A stretch of 64,000 bases of DNA from Dactylis glomerata (taxonomy: Eukaryota > Streptophyta > Magnoliopsida > Poales > Poaceae). Made by a program: the position numbers and the translations under genes. Below are positions 1 to 11,058 of the stretch, in pieces (the stretch's first letter is position 1; the number at the start of each line of letters is the position of its first letter). The stretch lies in NCBI GenBank assembly GCA_007115705.1, contig QXEO01000239.1:248001-312000 (forward strand), given 5' to 3'. The notes below the pieces were generated by a model. The model did not search any database. It saw only the letters and a program-made list of their open reading frames with translations, and was not told the DNA's origin.

Positions 1-1303
1 AATTATATTTTATCAGAAGACTGAAGAAGACAGAAGGAGGAGACGAGAGGGGCCACAGGGCAGCCTCACCACCAGAGGGTGCGGCCCAGCCCCTGGCCAC
101 GCCCACTTGTGGTGAGAGCCCCCTGGCCCACTTCTGCCATCGCCCCTTCGTGTATTTCATCGTCCCTAAAAACCTAAGTCAAGGGGGGGGGGGCTCAGAG
201 ATAGACACCGCCGCCTCTGCGGGGCGGAAAACACCAGAGAGAGAAAAGCTCTCCGGCAGGCAGAAATCTACCGGGGAAATTCCTTCCCGGAGAGGGGAGA
301 TCATCGCCATCATCATCACCATTGCACCGGACTTCATCGGGATCATCATCATCATCTCCATCACCAGCACCTTCATCTCCACCATCACCACGCCATCCCG
401 CTGTAACATCTTGAGTTGAATCTTGTCAAATTCTTAGGGAAAACTTTCCCGGTGTTGATTACTCTTGTGGTTGATGCTATTGAGTGGAACCGTTGAATTA
501 AGGTTTATGTTCAGATTGTTATTTACCATTATTTCACCTCTGATCATGATCCATATGATGTCTTGTGAGTAGTTCGTTTAGTTCTTGAGGACATGGGAGA
601 AGTCAAGTCGTTAGTAGTGGAATTATGTTGAGAAATATTTAATGGTTTGATACTTATTTGTTGTGGTGCTATTTCACTAGTGGTGTCATGTGAACATCAA
701 CTACATGATACTTCACCATTTATGGGCCTAGTGAGATGCATTGTGTATTTGGCTACCAATTGTAGGGTTGCTGGAGTGACAGAAACCTAAACCTCCGTTG
801 GGAAACCATTGCACCAGGGAGCGTAGGATCTTAGAGTTTAAGGCTGTGGTTAGATTTATCTTAATTACCTTCTTGTATTTGCGGATGCTTGCAAGGGGTA
901 TAATCACAAGTGTGTATTTATCCTAGTAAGGGTAGTGCGCTAGCACAGGTTCACCCCCATAACACTTATCAAACCAGTAAAGATTATTTAGCGGTATGAA
1001 GCGAAAGCACTTGACAGAAACTCCTATGTGTCCTTGAGAATGTTTGCTCATCGTAAGTTACACAACCGGCTTGTCCTTTGCTCTAGAAAGGATTGGGCCA
1101 CTTGAAGCAATTATTACTATTGTCCTTTATTTACTCGTACTTTATTTACTTGCATTACCAAATACACCTGAAAACCCGTTTGCTAGTATTTACAGTGAAT
1201 CCTTGATCAAAACCACTTGTCAACACCTTCTACTCCTCGTTGGGTTCGACACTCTTATTTATCGAAAGTACTACGATACACCCCCTATACTTGTGGGTCA
1301 TCA
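1..1303 (+). repeat. LTR of Athila-type Gypsy family (right-hand part)
   Basis: The sequence is closely similar over its whole length to the two LTRs of the Athila element at 38895 and 56967, corresponding to the 3' LTR from about 57180 to 58482. It ends with the same ...GGGTCATCA terminus at 1303. No primer-binding site follows; the next base starts unrelated sequence. It is therefore a solo LTR or the 3' LTR of another copy whose body lies to the left of the window. About 210 bases of its 5' end are outside the window. The short ORFs inside it also occur in the other LTR copies and are not genes. Confidence 0.93.
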
Positions 1304-2211
1304 CACTCCGGTGAGAGATTTCTCGGCGACTAGTTGAGGGTTACGGGAGAGATCAAAGGGAGATGAGAGAGGGGCCCGAGGGGTATTTATAGAGGGCCGA
1401 GGCATGGAGAAGGGGCTAGGGTTTGCGCACGGATGGGAGATCGGACAGCGCGAGGAGAGTCAGGCTCGCCTGGGTCTCTGCCCAGAGGTAGAGGGTGATC
1501 CCGACATGCGGGCCCCAGGAATCAGCGGGAGGGGGGGGGGAGGGGTTAGGGGGCCTACCGATTCGGGTTTCCTGCCCGGCTGGGCCGTGGGCCTCTTCTG
1601 GAGCTGGGCCAGTTAGTCTCCCCGCGACCTTTTTCCTTTTTATGTTTTCTTTTCCATTTTCTTTCTCTATTTTCAGATTTGTTTCATATATTTTGCACAA
1701 ATGCTTCAAATCAATTCAAACAAGTTCCTAAATTCATCAAATCTTCTAAGCAACCTTCTAAACCAACAAGAAACATATTTTCAGAGATAAAACATGATTT
1801 TGAAAATAAAATCTTAGTTGACCCAAAGGGGTTGCTTGCATAAACCAAAATCAATTAGGGTTTGGAAAGATAATTCCTTGAAAATAGAAGAATAATATTT
1901 TATGAAATAATAATTGAGAATCACACTCAATCTTAGTTTTCAAATACAAACTTATAAACACTTTTGTAATTCCTTTCTATGCAAGCTAGCTTGCATAAGT
2001 TTGAACAAAAGAAAGAAAGTGAATAAGGTTTTGTTACTTGGTTTTCTCAAAGAAAGTTCTTCATGAAATATAAGGGAGTTTGAAATAGTTTTCAAAATAT
2101 AGCTTTTATATAACTCAAAAGTTTCAAATCCCTTTGAAAATTCAATCAACACACTCAAATAAAAAGCAAAAAAAATTCCCCCAAAATTTTATAAAATCTT
2201 GGGATGTTACA
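1304..2211 (-). repeat. Minus-strand LTR, partial (starts TGTAACATCCC)
   Basis: Read on the minus strand, the segment starts at 2211 with TGTAACATCCCAAG, a typical LTR start. It carries a TATA box (TCTATAAATACC, about 1388-1398) followed by a GC-rich leader near the downstream end. The far end is cut by the LTR at 1-1303. The flank at 2212 continues a protein-coding relic and shows no polypurine tract, so this is the outer edge of an element or solo LTR inserted in that relic. I do not recognise the family. Confidence 0.6.
1388..1398 (-). promoter_or_regulatory. LTR TATA box
   Basis: Minus-strand TCTATAAATACC inside the LTR at 1304-2211, followed downstream by GC-rich leader sequence. This is the expected layout of an LTR U3/R promoter. 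Confidence 0.5.
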
Positions 2212-3604
2212 GTTGCCTTATCATCCCCCTCTTGGTGCATTTGCTTGGAGGCCACCAAAACAGTCGGGGAAGCACCGGCCATTTGTTCCCTGATTAGCTT
2301 TGCCTTTGGTGGTGGTTTGTTGACGGTGAGCTTGTCCACCTCCTTTGCGACATGGGCGATGATTGCGAGTTGTTGTTGTCGGAGGTTTGGTGGCGCAGAA
2401 GGTTCGTTGACATTGTTCCTCGAGAGGATTCAATGCAGGGGTTGCCCCCTTGCCCGGCTCTCTCCGGCATGAACCAGCATCGAGGGTCCTTGTAGGGTGT
2501 CGGAGGCACTCCCAGCTCCTGCCCATAGTTTTTCTTGGCAATCTCCTTTGGCAGGGAGCAGGTAGTGTCCTTGTGCCCGATGATGCCGCAGGTGCTGCAA
2601 AAGGTTGGGAGTCGCTCGTAGAAGATGGAGGTCACCACCACCTCGTTTGTCATCTCGTCCAACAACTTGGATCATCGGAGCAGTGGGGTGTGCAGGGGTA
2701 GTCGCACTCTTGCCCTGAGGAATTTAGCAAACAAACCACCATGGGAATTATTATCAATAGACATCACCTCACCAACTACCTTACCCAGGTCCCTTAAAAG
2801 TTCCTTAGATAGGAGGTAGAACGGAATCTCTTTGAACTGAACCCAAATTGGTACAGTTTTGAAGCATACAGAGTCTGGGTCTTCTCCTTCCTTCAGTGCC
2901 TCAATCAGGACAGCATCATCTCTGTATCTCCATGGCCCTCCACGTGTGACGTGCAGGAAATCGCCCTCCTTGATGAATTCAAGCACGAAACATCTTCCTT
3001 CCATTGGCTCATGTCCAGCATGCCCCTTATCTTCCATATCTTCTTCATTGTCTTGATCAGGTGCTCGGAGCTGACAGCTAGCATTGAAAGGAAAACTCCA
3101 ATTGCCAAGAACCTTACACGTGAAGCTCCCCTTGCCTTGGCCATGCTAATCACCATGGTCTTCTTCTCGGCATCAGTGCCCATCTCCTAGCATAGCTCCT
3201 TCCCGGGCCTCCTGCCTGGGTTGCTGGCCTCAGCTTGCTGTCCTCCATGACAGCCCGCCAGGACCACAGCGGTGTTGTTCACAGCTTGCTTGTCTTTGGT
3301 CGCCATGGTGGTAGGGTGGAATTTGGTGATGGGGGTTGTCGATTTCCTTAGACCAAGTGAGTATTATGATTCTTCCTTCGGCCATGGATTTATAGTCCCT
3401 CCTCCTATGTCCTGGAACGACTGATTCCACCTCAAATTAATACAGGGATTCAAGACAAATTGATACCTCGATGGTAATTGCTTAATAAATTCCTCATGGT
3501 CTTCCGCTACAATTTGGCCTTCTCTCGCCGGCGTAAAGATGCCAGCTTGCGGACGGATCGCGGATATGGCGCTTCTCATCACTCTGTTGTATGGGGTGAT
3601 CGCC
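2212..3604 (-). pseudogene. DUF4283 / zinc-knuckle protein relic (LINE ORF1-like), main part
   Basis: In retroelement-related plant proteins, a DUF4283 domain followed by a CCHC zinc knuckle binds nucleic acid; LINE ORF1 is the usual example. On the minus strand, 3037-2672 encodes a DUF4283-like stretch (GGPWRYRDDAVLIEAL, then VPIWVQFKEIPFYLLSKELL). About 2665-2430 encodes the knuckle FCSTCGIIGHKDTTC (C-x2-C-x4-H-x4-C). The frame changes near 3030 (from frame 2905-3183 to frame 2672-3037) and again downstream, and several stops are present. An LTR interrupts the 3' end at 2211 and CACTA-1 interrupts the 5' side at 3605. No reverse transcriptase part is visible in the window, so a host DUF4283 gene is also possible. 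Confidence 0.6.
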
Positions 3605-3634
3605 CACTACTAGGAAAACAGCTATAGGTAGTAT

Positions 3635-3945
3635 ACATACCCGTAGCGCATTCACAATGTGGTGCGCTGCAGCTATTTAGCCGTAGCGCACCTCCTTCAG
3701 TGCGCTGCGCATGTCTCCATTATCCCCCCACAACTTACCCGCAGCGCACCGTAGCTGAATGCGCTATGGGTACTAAGGGTTACCCATAGCGCATTCAACC
3801 TCGGTGCGCTGCGGGTAAGTTGAGGAGGGATGTATAGGTATCTGGTGTAGGTTATCTGTAGCGCATGCTTCCCCATGCGCTACGGGTAAGTGCACTACCC
3901 GCAGCGCATGCCTCTACAATGCGCTACGGGTAACCTGGGATGCTT
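3635..3945. repeat. CACTA-1 left subterminal repeat array
   Basis: Repeated copies of a 10-14 bp motif, forms of TACCCGTAGCGCAT and its reverse complement ATGCGCTACGGGTA, occur in direct and inverted orientation. In CACTA elements such arrays bind the TNPA-type transposon protein and bring the ends together; that role is inferred here from the family. Confidence 0.85.
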
Positions 3946-4409
3946 ATTTTTAAGGCATAAAGCCACCTAGCACCAATCATTGCCCCCCTTCTTCCCCCTC
4001 CATTCAGCACTAGATCTGGTCATCCTCCTCCTCCTTCCCAACCTAATTTCATCATTCTTCCATCTATTTTAGCTTATTAAAGCTACTTTGGTTGGTAGAT
4101 ATGTGAGTGCAATGTCTACTAACCTTTAGATATCACTTTATTACTCTCTCGTCCACACACTCTCTCGTTCTCTCGTGTCGTGGTATCGTCTATAATAGGT
4201 GAGTAATATGAGGACATCCATGCTTAAGATTGTGTGGCATCGGTGTTTGTATGCCCTACGGGTATGCTTGTAGGTGTGTAATCGTTGTTTGTATGTATGC
4301 ATGCTTGTGTGGCATCGGAACATGTTTGTGTATATATATATGCATTTGCTTGCATATGTTTATGAAATTCTAATTTGTTTGGATCCAAATATGATGATTT
4401 GCCGATGGT

Positions 4410-4580
4410 GCCAATGTTGTTCTGCCGAAATGTTGATTCACTTCCATTTTGGCAAATTTTGGCACCACGCATAGGTCCATTTTTAGGCAAGGTCATGCCG
4501 AAATTTTCGGACGACTATGTGTGTATTTGGCCGGTTCTAAGATATTCTCTTGCTCTATATATATATGTATACCAGGCGAA
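4410..4580 (+). other. Leader intron 3' part of TNP2 gene, shared with second CACTA-1 gene
   Basis: A donor G|GTGAGT at about 4199 and an acceptor ACCAG at about 4574 define a leader intron just before the TNP2 coding region. The intron's last 170 bases resemble those before the second gene (19697-19829). Shared blocks are a GAAATGT-GATT-ACTTCC run, a GGCAC block, GTCATGCCG-A-TTTTC, and the exon start GCGAAC. Splice sites are by eye. Confidence 0.55.
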
Positions 4581-4639
4581 CTTGGTCTGATCGATGAATG
4601 AAGGCATAGTGGCAAGATACGAAAGCCGCAACGCACGAC

Positions 4640-7600
4640 ATGATTCAATATAACCAGACGGAGATAAAATGTCTGTGTCACAGATACAAACTGAAGTGCT
4701 ATATCGACCCTTATTCCGGACAACTGTAGAGCCACCTGCTCTCTCGCGGTTTCCTGGATGGCTACACTCGGTGGATAAGTGATGAAGATGATGATAACGT
4801 CCATGGAGCAGCGACGGGAAATGATGAGGAAGGGCATGGTGGTGACGAAGATTTTCCCAGACATGATGAAGGCGGAGAAGATGCCGGACATGGTGGGGAA
4901 GATCAAGACGCCGGACATGGTGGTCAAGATGCCGAACAAGATGAAGAAGATCAAGATGCTGGACATGGTGAAGAAGATCAAGATGCCGGAGCAGATGGAA
5001 CACCATCAGGTAGCTGGGTGAAGAACCCTTACATTCAAGCACTGCTTCCCAAGCAGACAAGCAACACGCGGGATGCCGCTAGAGAGAAAGCCAAGCTGGC
5101 GAGCCTAGAGAAGGACGTGGTTACTCCATTGTATGCAGGATGCAGGCCCGGGGATACACGTTTGGATGCCACGCTCAGGGCTCTGCAGATGAAGGCAAGA
5201 CACAAATGGACCGACAAAAGCTTTTACAAAAACATGGCATTCTGGCAGGACCATCTTCCCGAGGGGAACAAGTGTACAACTAGTATCGAGGAGGCCAAGA
5301 AAATCATGTGCCCTCTTGATTTACCTCACGTGAGATACCATGCTTGCATTAATGATTGCATCATTTATCGAGGAGAAGATGCGGAAAGAAACATATGTCC
5401 GGTGTGCGGCGCAACTCGATACAAGAGTGGGAAGAAAGCTCCTCGAAAAGTGGTATGGTACTTTCCGATCACTCCTTGTCTACAGTGATATTTTGCAGAC
5501 CCTAAGGAAGCAAAGCTTATGCGCTGGCACGCGGAAAGGAAGATGCCAAAAGATGATGACGATGATGATCAGGAGGACATGATACTGAGACACCCTTCAG
5601 ATGCTAGCCAGTGGAAGGCATTGGACATCGATTGCCCAGAATTTGGTAACGATCCAAGGAACATCAAGCTGGGTGTGAGCACCAATGGACTCAATCCGTT
5701 TGGCAGCCAGAGCAGCACCCATAGCACCTGGCCCGTATTTGTATGGATGTACAACCTACCCCCTGGCTGTGCATGAAGAGGAGGTACATACAAATGACCA
5801 TTCTAATTCAAGGTCCGAAACAACCGGGAAACGACATCCAACTGTATCTCGGTCTGTTGACAGAGGAACTAGCCACGTTATGGGACACACCACCCAATAC
5901 GTGGGACGCTGTCGCACAAGATTATTTTCCTATGAGAGCCGTGTTGGTCATGACAGTGCATGACTATCTCGGTTGCGGATATGTCTCGGGGCAGGAGGTC
6001 CACGGATATTGTGCCTGTATTCGGTGCATGGATGCCACAACATATCACCAGCTACAGAAAGATCCCGGTTCTCCTAAAACCGTGTTCCTTGGGCATCGAA
6101 GGTGGCTTCGCAAGGATGACCCGTGGAGAAAACGCAAAGATCTGTTCAATGGTAAACTTGAGCTCCGAGATGCCCCATGTCTAAGGAGCAGCAAGGAAAT
6201 CGATGAGTTGTTGACAAGTTGGCCAGAGTGCCCTGCACCGGGAAAGAAGCAAAAGGCGCCCAAGCCGCTCCTGAAGGTATGGAAAAGAAGGTCTATTTTC
6301 TTGGATCTGCCTTATTGGAAGATCCTCCGCATGCCCCATAGCCTTGATGTCATGCATATCACCAAAAATGTGTGCGAGAGTCTGCTTGGCACCCTTCTCA
6401 ACATGCCTGATAGGACCAAAGACGGACCAAAAGCAAGGCACGACTTGGAATTTATGAAGATCAAGGAAGACCTTCACTTAGGACGATCTAATGATGACGA
6501 TGATGATGAGGAGACCGAAGTTTGTCGCAAGGGAAAAAGGACCAAGAGGAATGACTATCACTGCCCCGCTTCGTGCTTCACTCTAAGTCATCAGGAGATT
6601 GAGCAGTTTTTCAACTGCCTCCTAGGAGTCAAAGTTCCTTACGGTTACTCGAGCAAGATAAGTAGATACCTAGACAAAGCGAAGCAGTTCAGCGGGATGA
6701 AGTCTCATGACTGTCACGTGCTGATGACGCAGATACTTCCGGTTGCAATTCGAGGAATAATGGACGAGCACGTCCGCCAAACGTTGTTTGGCCTCTGCAA
6801 CTTTTTTGACGTCATCTCACGGAAGTCAATTAGCGTGAGGAAACTTGACAGGCTACAGGAAGAGATCGTGGTGATTCTATGTGAGCTTGAGATGTACTTC
6901 CCGCCCGCATTCTTTGACATTATGTTACATATGTTGGTCCATATAGTGGAGGATATCGTCCAACTCAGGCCGATGTTCCTGCACAGCATGATGTCGTTCG
7001 AAAGGATGAATGGTGTCATCAAAGGATACGTTCGCAATAGATCATGTCCCGATGGAAGCATAGCCAAGGGTTTCCTGACCGAAGAGTGCATCTCCTTCTG
7101 CACGAATTATCTTAACATCGAAAACCCTGTTGGTCTGCCCGTCAACAAGCACCTTGACAGGATCGATGGATGGGGTCACAGCGAGGGTCGTCATGAAATG
7201 CATGTCGAATTCACTGGTCGATGCGCAGACTTTGATAGAGCAAACCTAGTCGCGCTACAACACATGCAACTGATCGACCCTTGGGTAGAAGAGCACAAAA
7301 GCTTTATTGCGAATAAGTATAGTGACAGGGGCGCACAGAGGACGGAAGGAGCAATAATCAATGAGCACAACTCCAATTTCATGCGTTGGTTCAATGATAA
7401 GATTCTAGCTAATCCCCCACCAATGCAATCTTCCGTGGAAGAAAAACTCATATTCGCCTTGTCACAGGGCGCTGAACACTGCCTAATGACCTATCAGGCA
7501 TATAATATCAATGGCTGCACATTTTACACTGAGGAAAAGGACAGTAATTGCGATTACCAGAACTCAGGGGTAACGATGGAAGCCTACACCGGTGACGTCA

Positions 7601-8090
7601 AGCAAAGATACTATGGAAGGATCGAGGAGATCTGGGAGCTGAGCTACGCTGGGGAGAAGGTGCCGATGTTTCGTGTTAGATGGGCCAAAAATGTCGTAAA
7701 AAAAGACCGGTATTTCACCACCATGGTTATACCCGAAGCCAAATCCAAGACTGCGGTGCAAACATCACCACGAAAAATGAGCCATGGGTACTGGCAAGCC
7801 AAGTGGACCAATGCTTCTTTATTACCGACCCCCCAAAGCCTACCCGGGTTGCCGTGAGAAGAGGCAAGAGGAACATCATCGAAATGGATGGAGTCGCCAA
7901 CGAGCAAGACTTTGACATGTATGGTGACCCGAAGATGGAATATGAAAGCGATGCCGATGAACCATACACAACAAGAAGAAGTCGGACCACCCAACCTAAA
8001 GGTCTACCATTCAAGAGAAGAAGTCTCGGGGTTCCGGGGCTTAATTATTCAACATTGACAAAGAAGGGCAAAAAGATTGTGAAACGGTAG
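4640..8090 (+). pseudogene. TNP2-type CACTA transposase, broken
   Basis: This is the catalytic transposase of CACTA elements, which cuts and moves the element. The order is a Cys-rich Transpos_assoc-like start (KCLCHRYKLKCYIDP, from about 4667), an acidic repeat rich in ED and AGH (about 4840-4990), a TNP2/Transposase_21 core (ICPVCGATRYK near 5400; YLGCGYVSGQEVHGYCAC near 5965), DUF4218 (MSFERMNGVIKGYVRNRSC near 6990) and DUF4216 near 7620-7800. Breaks are a TAG at 4727-4729, a TGA at 5486-5488, a frameshift near 5760 and another near 7750. The 5743-7857 segment is one long open frame of about 700 codons, so decay is moderate. Codons upstream of 4640 contain stops; the true start is unclear. 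Confidence 0.88.
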
Positions 8091-8296
8091 CGAGCTTGAC
8101 CGTGTGCGTGGGCATATTATTATTATGTATCACTTTTCCATTTTCGGACCAAACTAGACATGTAACTCATATTTTGTATCATTTATCGACCACTTTTGTA
8201 TTTTTGGCATGATACAAAAATATTATTTGTGCTTATTTACTTTAGAATATATATTATAATATATTAGAATATAATAACATGCTAAAAAGTTAATTT

Positions 8297-8390
8297 AAAA
8301 AAAAAAAATTGGGTTCCAGGACTCAAACCTGGAACTCCAGGGTTTGAATAGGCTGGCTGGCCAAAGCCACTTGGGTAGAGAGGAGCTTGT
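8297..8390 (-). other. tRNA-like pol III segment (A box, B box, T-run)
   Basis: On the minus strand an A-box-like TACCCAAGTGGC (8377-8366) is followed 36 nt later by a B-box-like GGTTTGAGTCC (8329-8319). The B box is framed by a T-arm-like stem CCAGG/CCTGG, and a run of 12 T follows at 8308-8297. A matching acceptor stem is not evident, so it is not a normal tRNA gene; it could be a tRNA-derived SINE remnant or a fortuitous hairpin. It lies between the two CACTA-1 genes. Confidence 0.35.
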
Positions 8391-8435
8391 GTCTTACATG
8401 GGTTTGTTTGCTTTTAAACTGTATCTCTCCATTAG

Positions 8436-8515
8436 GCATAACGCATCCTTCCACCATGCGCTACGGGTAATATTACCCATAGCGCATCCACCATCCGTGC
8501 GCTACGCGTAACCGC
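8436..8515. repeat. Internal copy of the CACTA-1 subterminal motif
   Basis: Three to four copies of the GCGCTACGGGTA / TACCCATAGCGCAT motif lie in the middle of the transposon, just upstream of the leader exon of the second gene. The same motif otherwise occurs only in the terminal arrays. Confidence 0.75.
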
Positions 8516-8529
8516 GTTTAGGGTTAAGG

Positions 8530-8592
8530 GCGCCAGACCCCCTTCTTTTCCCCCTACTCGATTCAGATCGATCCAACTGCGCCAGGCTACCG

Positions 8593-8624
<32 letters not shown>

Positions 8625-8867
8625 GAAGGAGAGGAGAAGCCCGGCCCACCATGCGCCGTCCCCGCAGAGGAGCCCCGGTCACCGCCGACCGCGCGCCGTC
8701 CTCGTAGCGAAGGCCCACCGCGCGTCATCCCCACAGAGGAGCCCCGGTTGCCTCCCAGAGGATGATCCCCGGTCGTCGTCGTCCTCACAGAGGAGCCCCG
8801 GTCGCCTTCTCCCTGTCTTAGGCTCGGTCCTTCCCGGTGCTCCTCATCGACACTGATCACGGCATCG
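8530..8867 (+). other. Probable leader exon of second CACTA-1 gene, with (CCG)n tract
   Basis: A GC-rich, pyrimidine-rich leader includes a CCG/CGC trinucleotide run (about 8594-8623) and ends at a consensus donor CG|GTATGT at 8868. The matching acceptor would be TTTAG at 19823, seven bases before the ATG of the second gene. The intron is about 2.1 kb without the nested Gypsy element. The minus-strand ORF over this tract is an artefact of the trinucleotide run. Confidence 0.45.
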
Positions 8868-10719
8868 GTATGTCTCTGCCCCAGTCTGTGCAGGATTGTG
8901 TCTTTCTTCTGCATCTAGTACCGATCCCAGTCGGACGTGCCATGTTGTAGATTTTTTCTTTGAAAATTGTCATCCCCCATAGCTTGATGTTCCTAAAATT
9001 GGCAATGCGTTCACTCTGTGGGTATAAAAATCTCATGTTCGCTCGATATAATTTTTCTGAACTAATGACTTGACAGTAGAACTGATATAACAGAATCGTC
9101 TTAAACACACATTTGGAGTTGTAAGCTTTTATTTTAGTAAATTGTCCACTTTTGCAAGAGTGAAACTGGTTGGAACATATTAACACTAGCTGAAAGAGCC
9201 CGCTAAGTTATAATTTTAATATGTGTGCATTGGGCATTTGGTCTAGAAGACAGAAATGTTGAAAGAATTGGGTAGTCAACAAGGTGCATTAGTAAGTACA
9301 CAAACCGGTGCCCGGCCCTGAGGTAGTGTGCACGGCGGCGACGCAACCTAACAAACTTCGAGTTTCTGAAAAATAGATTTGTTGACTGGGTAAAATAGAT
9401 TTGTTGTCCACCGTGCTGCTACCAGCAAGGTCAAGTTATTTCTTTGCTGGAGAAGGACTAGTGTTGCTTGCAACTAATCTTGCAATAAATCACATGCTAT
9501 CTTTCAATGAAACAGACTTATCTTTCTCTGTGTAAGATCAGGTGCCTTTGCCTTTGTCAATAAATCACATGCTATCTGTCAATTAAATGGACTCATGTTT
9601 CTCTCTGTAAGATCATGTTTCTTCATGTACATCTATTTGAAATAAATGAGGTTTCAACTGGACCAACTTTGATGAAACTGAATAAGTCCAACAAGGTGTC
9701 TATATCTGCTTGTTTCTGAAAAAACTGTGTTTGTAGATTGTTTGTTTCTATAAAATTATAATATGGATCATATTGCTTCATCTACATCTATATAGGTCAG
9801 CCACAGGTTCTGATTAGAGTAAAGTATTGACTTAATTTGAGGTAAAATAAAATTATATAAAGGAATCTGTCATGCTAGATAGCATGAATTTCTAATGCTG
9901 GTGATTGTATATAATTATGTCTCAGTCAAGTGAATCGTCAAGCATTTCTATCAAGTCCAGTTGTAGCAGTTTGTTTCTTATCTTCATATGGACCCTCTGA
10001 CTTATTTTAATTTGATCTAATATATTTTATCTACTAAAACGATCCATGCAACCATGGGTGATGTGGTTTGTATTATTTGGAATGCATGATGAAATGTTAC
10101 TGGTACATGGCCTAGTCATGGTAGTTACTGGTACATGGCCTGGTCATGGTAGTTTCATTAACCTGCCAGTACTTCTAGTGCTTTTTTTCTGCCATGTATA
10201 AGATTGTTGCCATGTATAAGATCAGTTACATTCTTGATGCATTCTTGATGTATTCTTGGTCTCTGCTACTAGTTCTATATTTTGTCTCTACTACATACTA
10301 GCTTGACATGCTCTGCTACATAATTTTGTCTCTGGCAAAATAACTAATATGCAAAATAACTAATTTTGTCTCCGCTACATAATGTTCTTTTAATTTCTTT
10401 TAAGTTCAATTTACTGTTATAATAAAATCTGTGAACCAGCAAAGGGTCATCTGTGCACATAGTCTGGCATTGTGGAGTTTGCATATACTGGTGGAGTTTG
10501 CACATAATCTGTGCACATAATCTCGCAATGTGGAGTTTGCATATCTGTGAACCAGCAAAGGGTCATTTGTTTATTTTTTGATGCTTAGCAGTAATCTGGG
10601 AGTTATGTATCCATTTTTTTGATGTTGAGAGTTATGTTTGAGTTATGTATGCATTTTTTTGATTCTGGGAGTTATGTATGCAAATTCAAAGGAGTTATGT
10701 ATGCATTTTTTGATGCTTA
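8868..10719 (+). other. Left part of the CACTA-1 second-gene leader intron (no gene)
   Basis: AT-rich sequence without coding features. From about 10440 it contains loose direct repeats of short phrases such as GTGGAGTTTGCATAT and GGGAGTTATGTATGCA. The same phrases resume at 19523 on the other side of the nested Gypsy element, confirming the insertion point. Confidence 0.6.
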
Positions 10720-10724
10720 GCAGT

Positions 10725-11058
10725 TGACGAGGGTTAACTGGACAAATGTCCTAGATGAAGGACTTAGGATCGGGGGAATAGGGCATCGGATGAACTCGAA
10801 GGTAAGGTTAGTCGAAATAGATGTATATCGGAAGTAAACTTGGCTGTTGAACCTGGCTTGCTTTCAATCTGGCCTACACCGTCCCCTCCTGGCCCCTATA
10901 TATAGGTGGACAGGTCTCGAGGATCGGGTAGGGTCCGATACAGATTACAATATCGATATACGGTAAGAACTCATATCTCGACTACATTACAATTGGGCCT
11001 AGCTTATCGGGCCTCAGGGGTACTCAACTAGCGGGCTCTATTAGCTATACCCTTGTCA
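10725..11058 (-). repeat. TAT Gypsy 3' LTR
   Basis: Starts TGACGAGGG and ends CCTTGTCA on the plus strand; near-identical to 19183-19517. On its inner side (from 11059), minus-strand AATCTCAGGGGCTAC is the likely polypurine tract. It is the downstream LTR because the element reads on the minus strand. Confidence 0.95.

Noticed and set aside
150..419. Short ORFs in the LTR with Ile/Thr and Met runs, repeated at 39223 and 57018
   Set aside because: They arise from the CATCATCACC-type microsatellite in all three LTR copies and are open on both strands; not genes.
4493..5060. Long minus-strand ORFs over the start of TNP2
   Set aside because: Shadow of the GA-rich acidic repeat; the plus-strand frame has the transposase domains.
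8311..8385. Functional tRNA gene on the minus strand
   Set aside because: A and B boxes and a T-arm are present but no acceptor stem pairs, so only a tRNA-like element is reported.
8432..8914. 160-codon minus-strand ORF rich in Gly/Arg/Ser
   Set aside because: Produced by the (CCG)n tract and GC-rich leader; no domain, and the plus strand has a good leader/donor layout.
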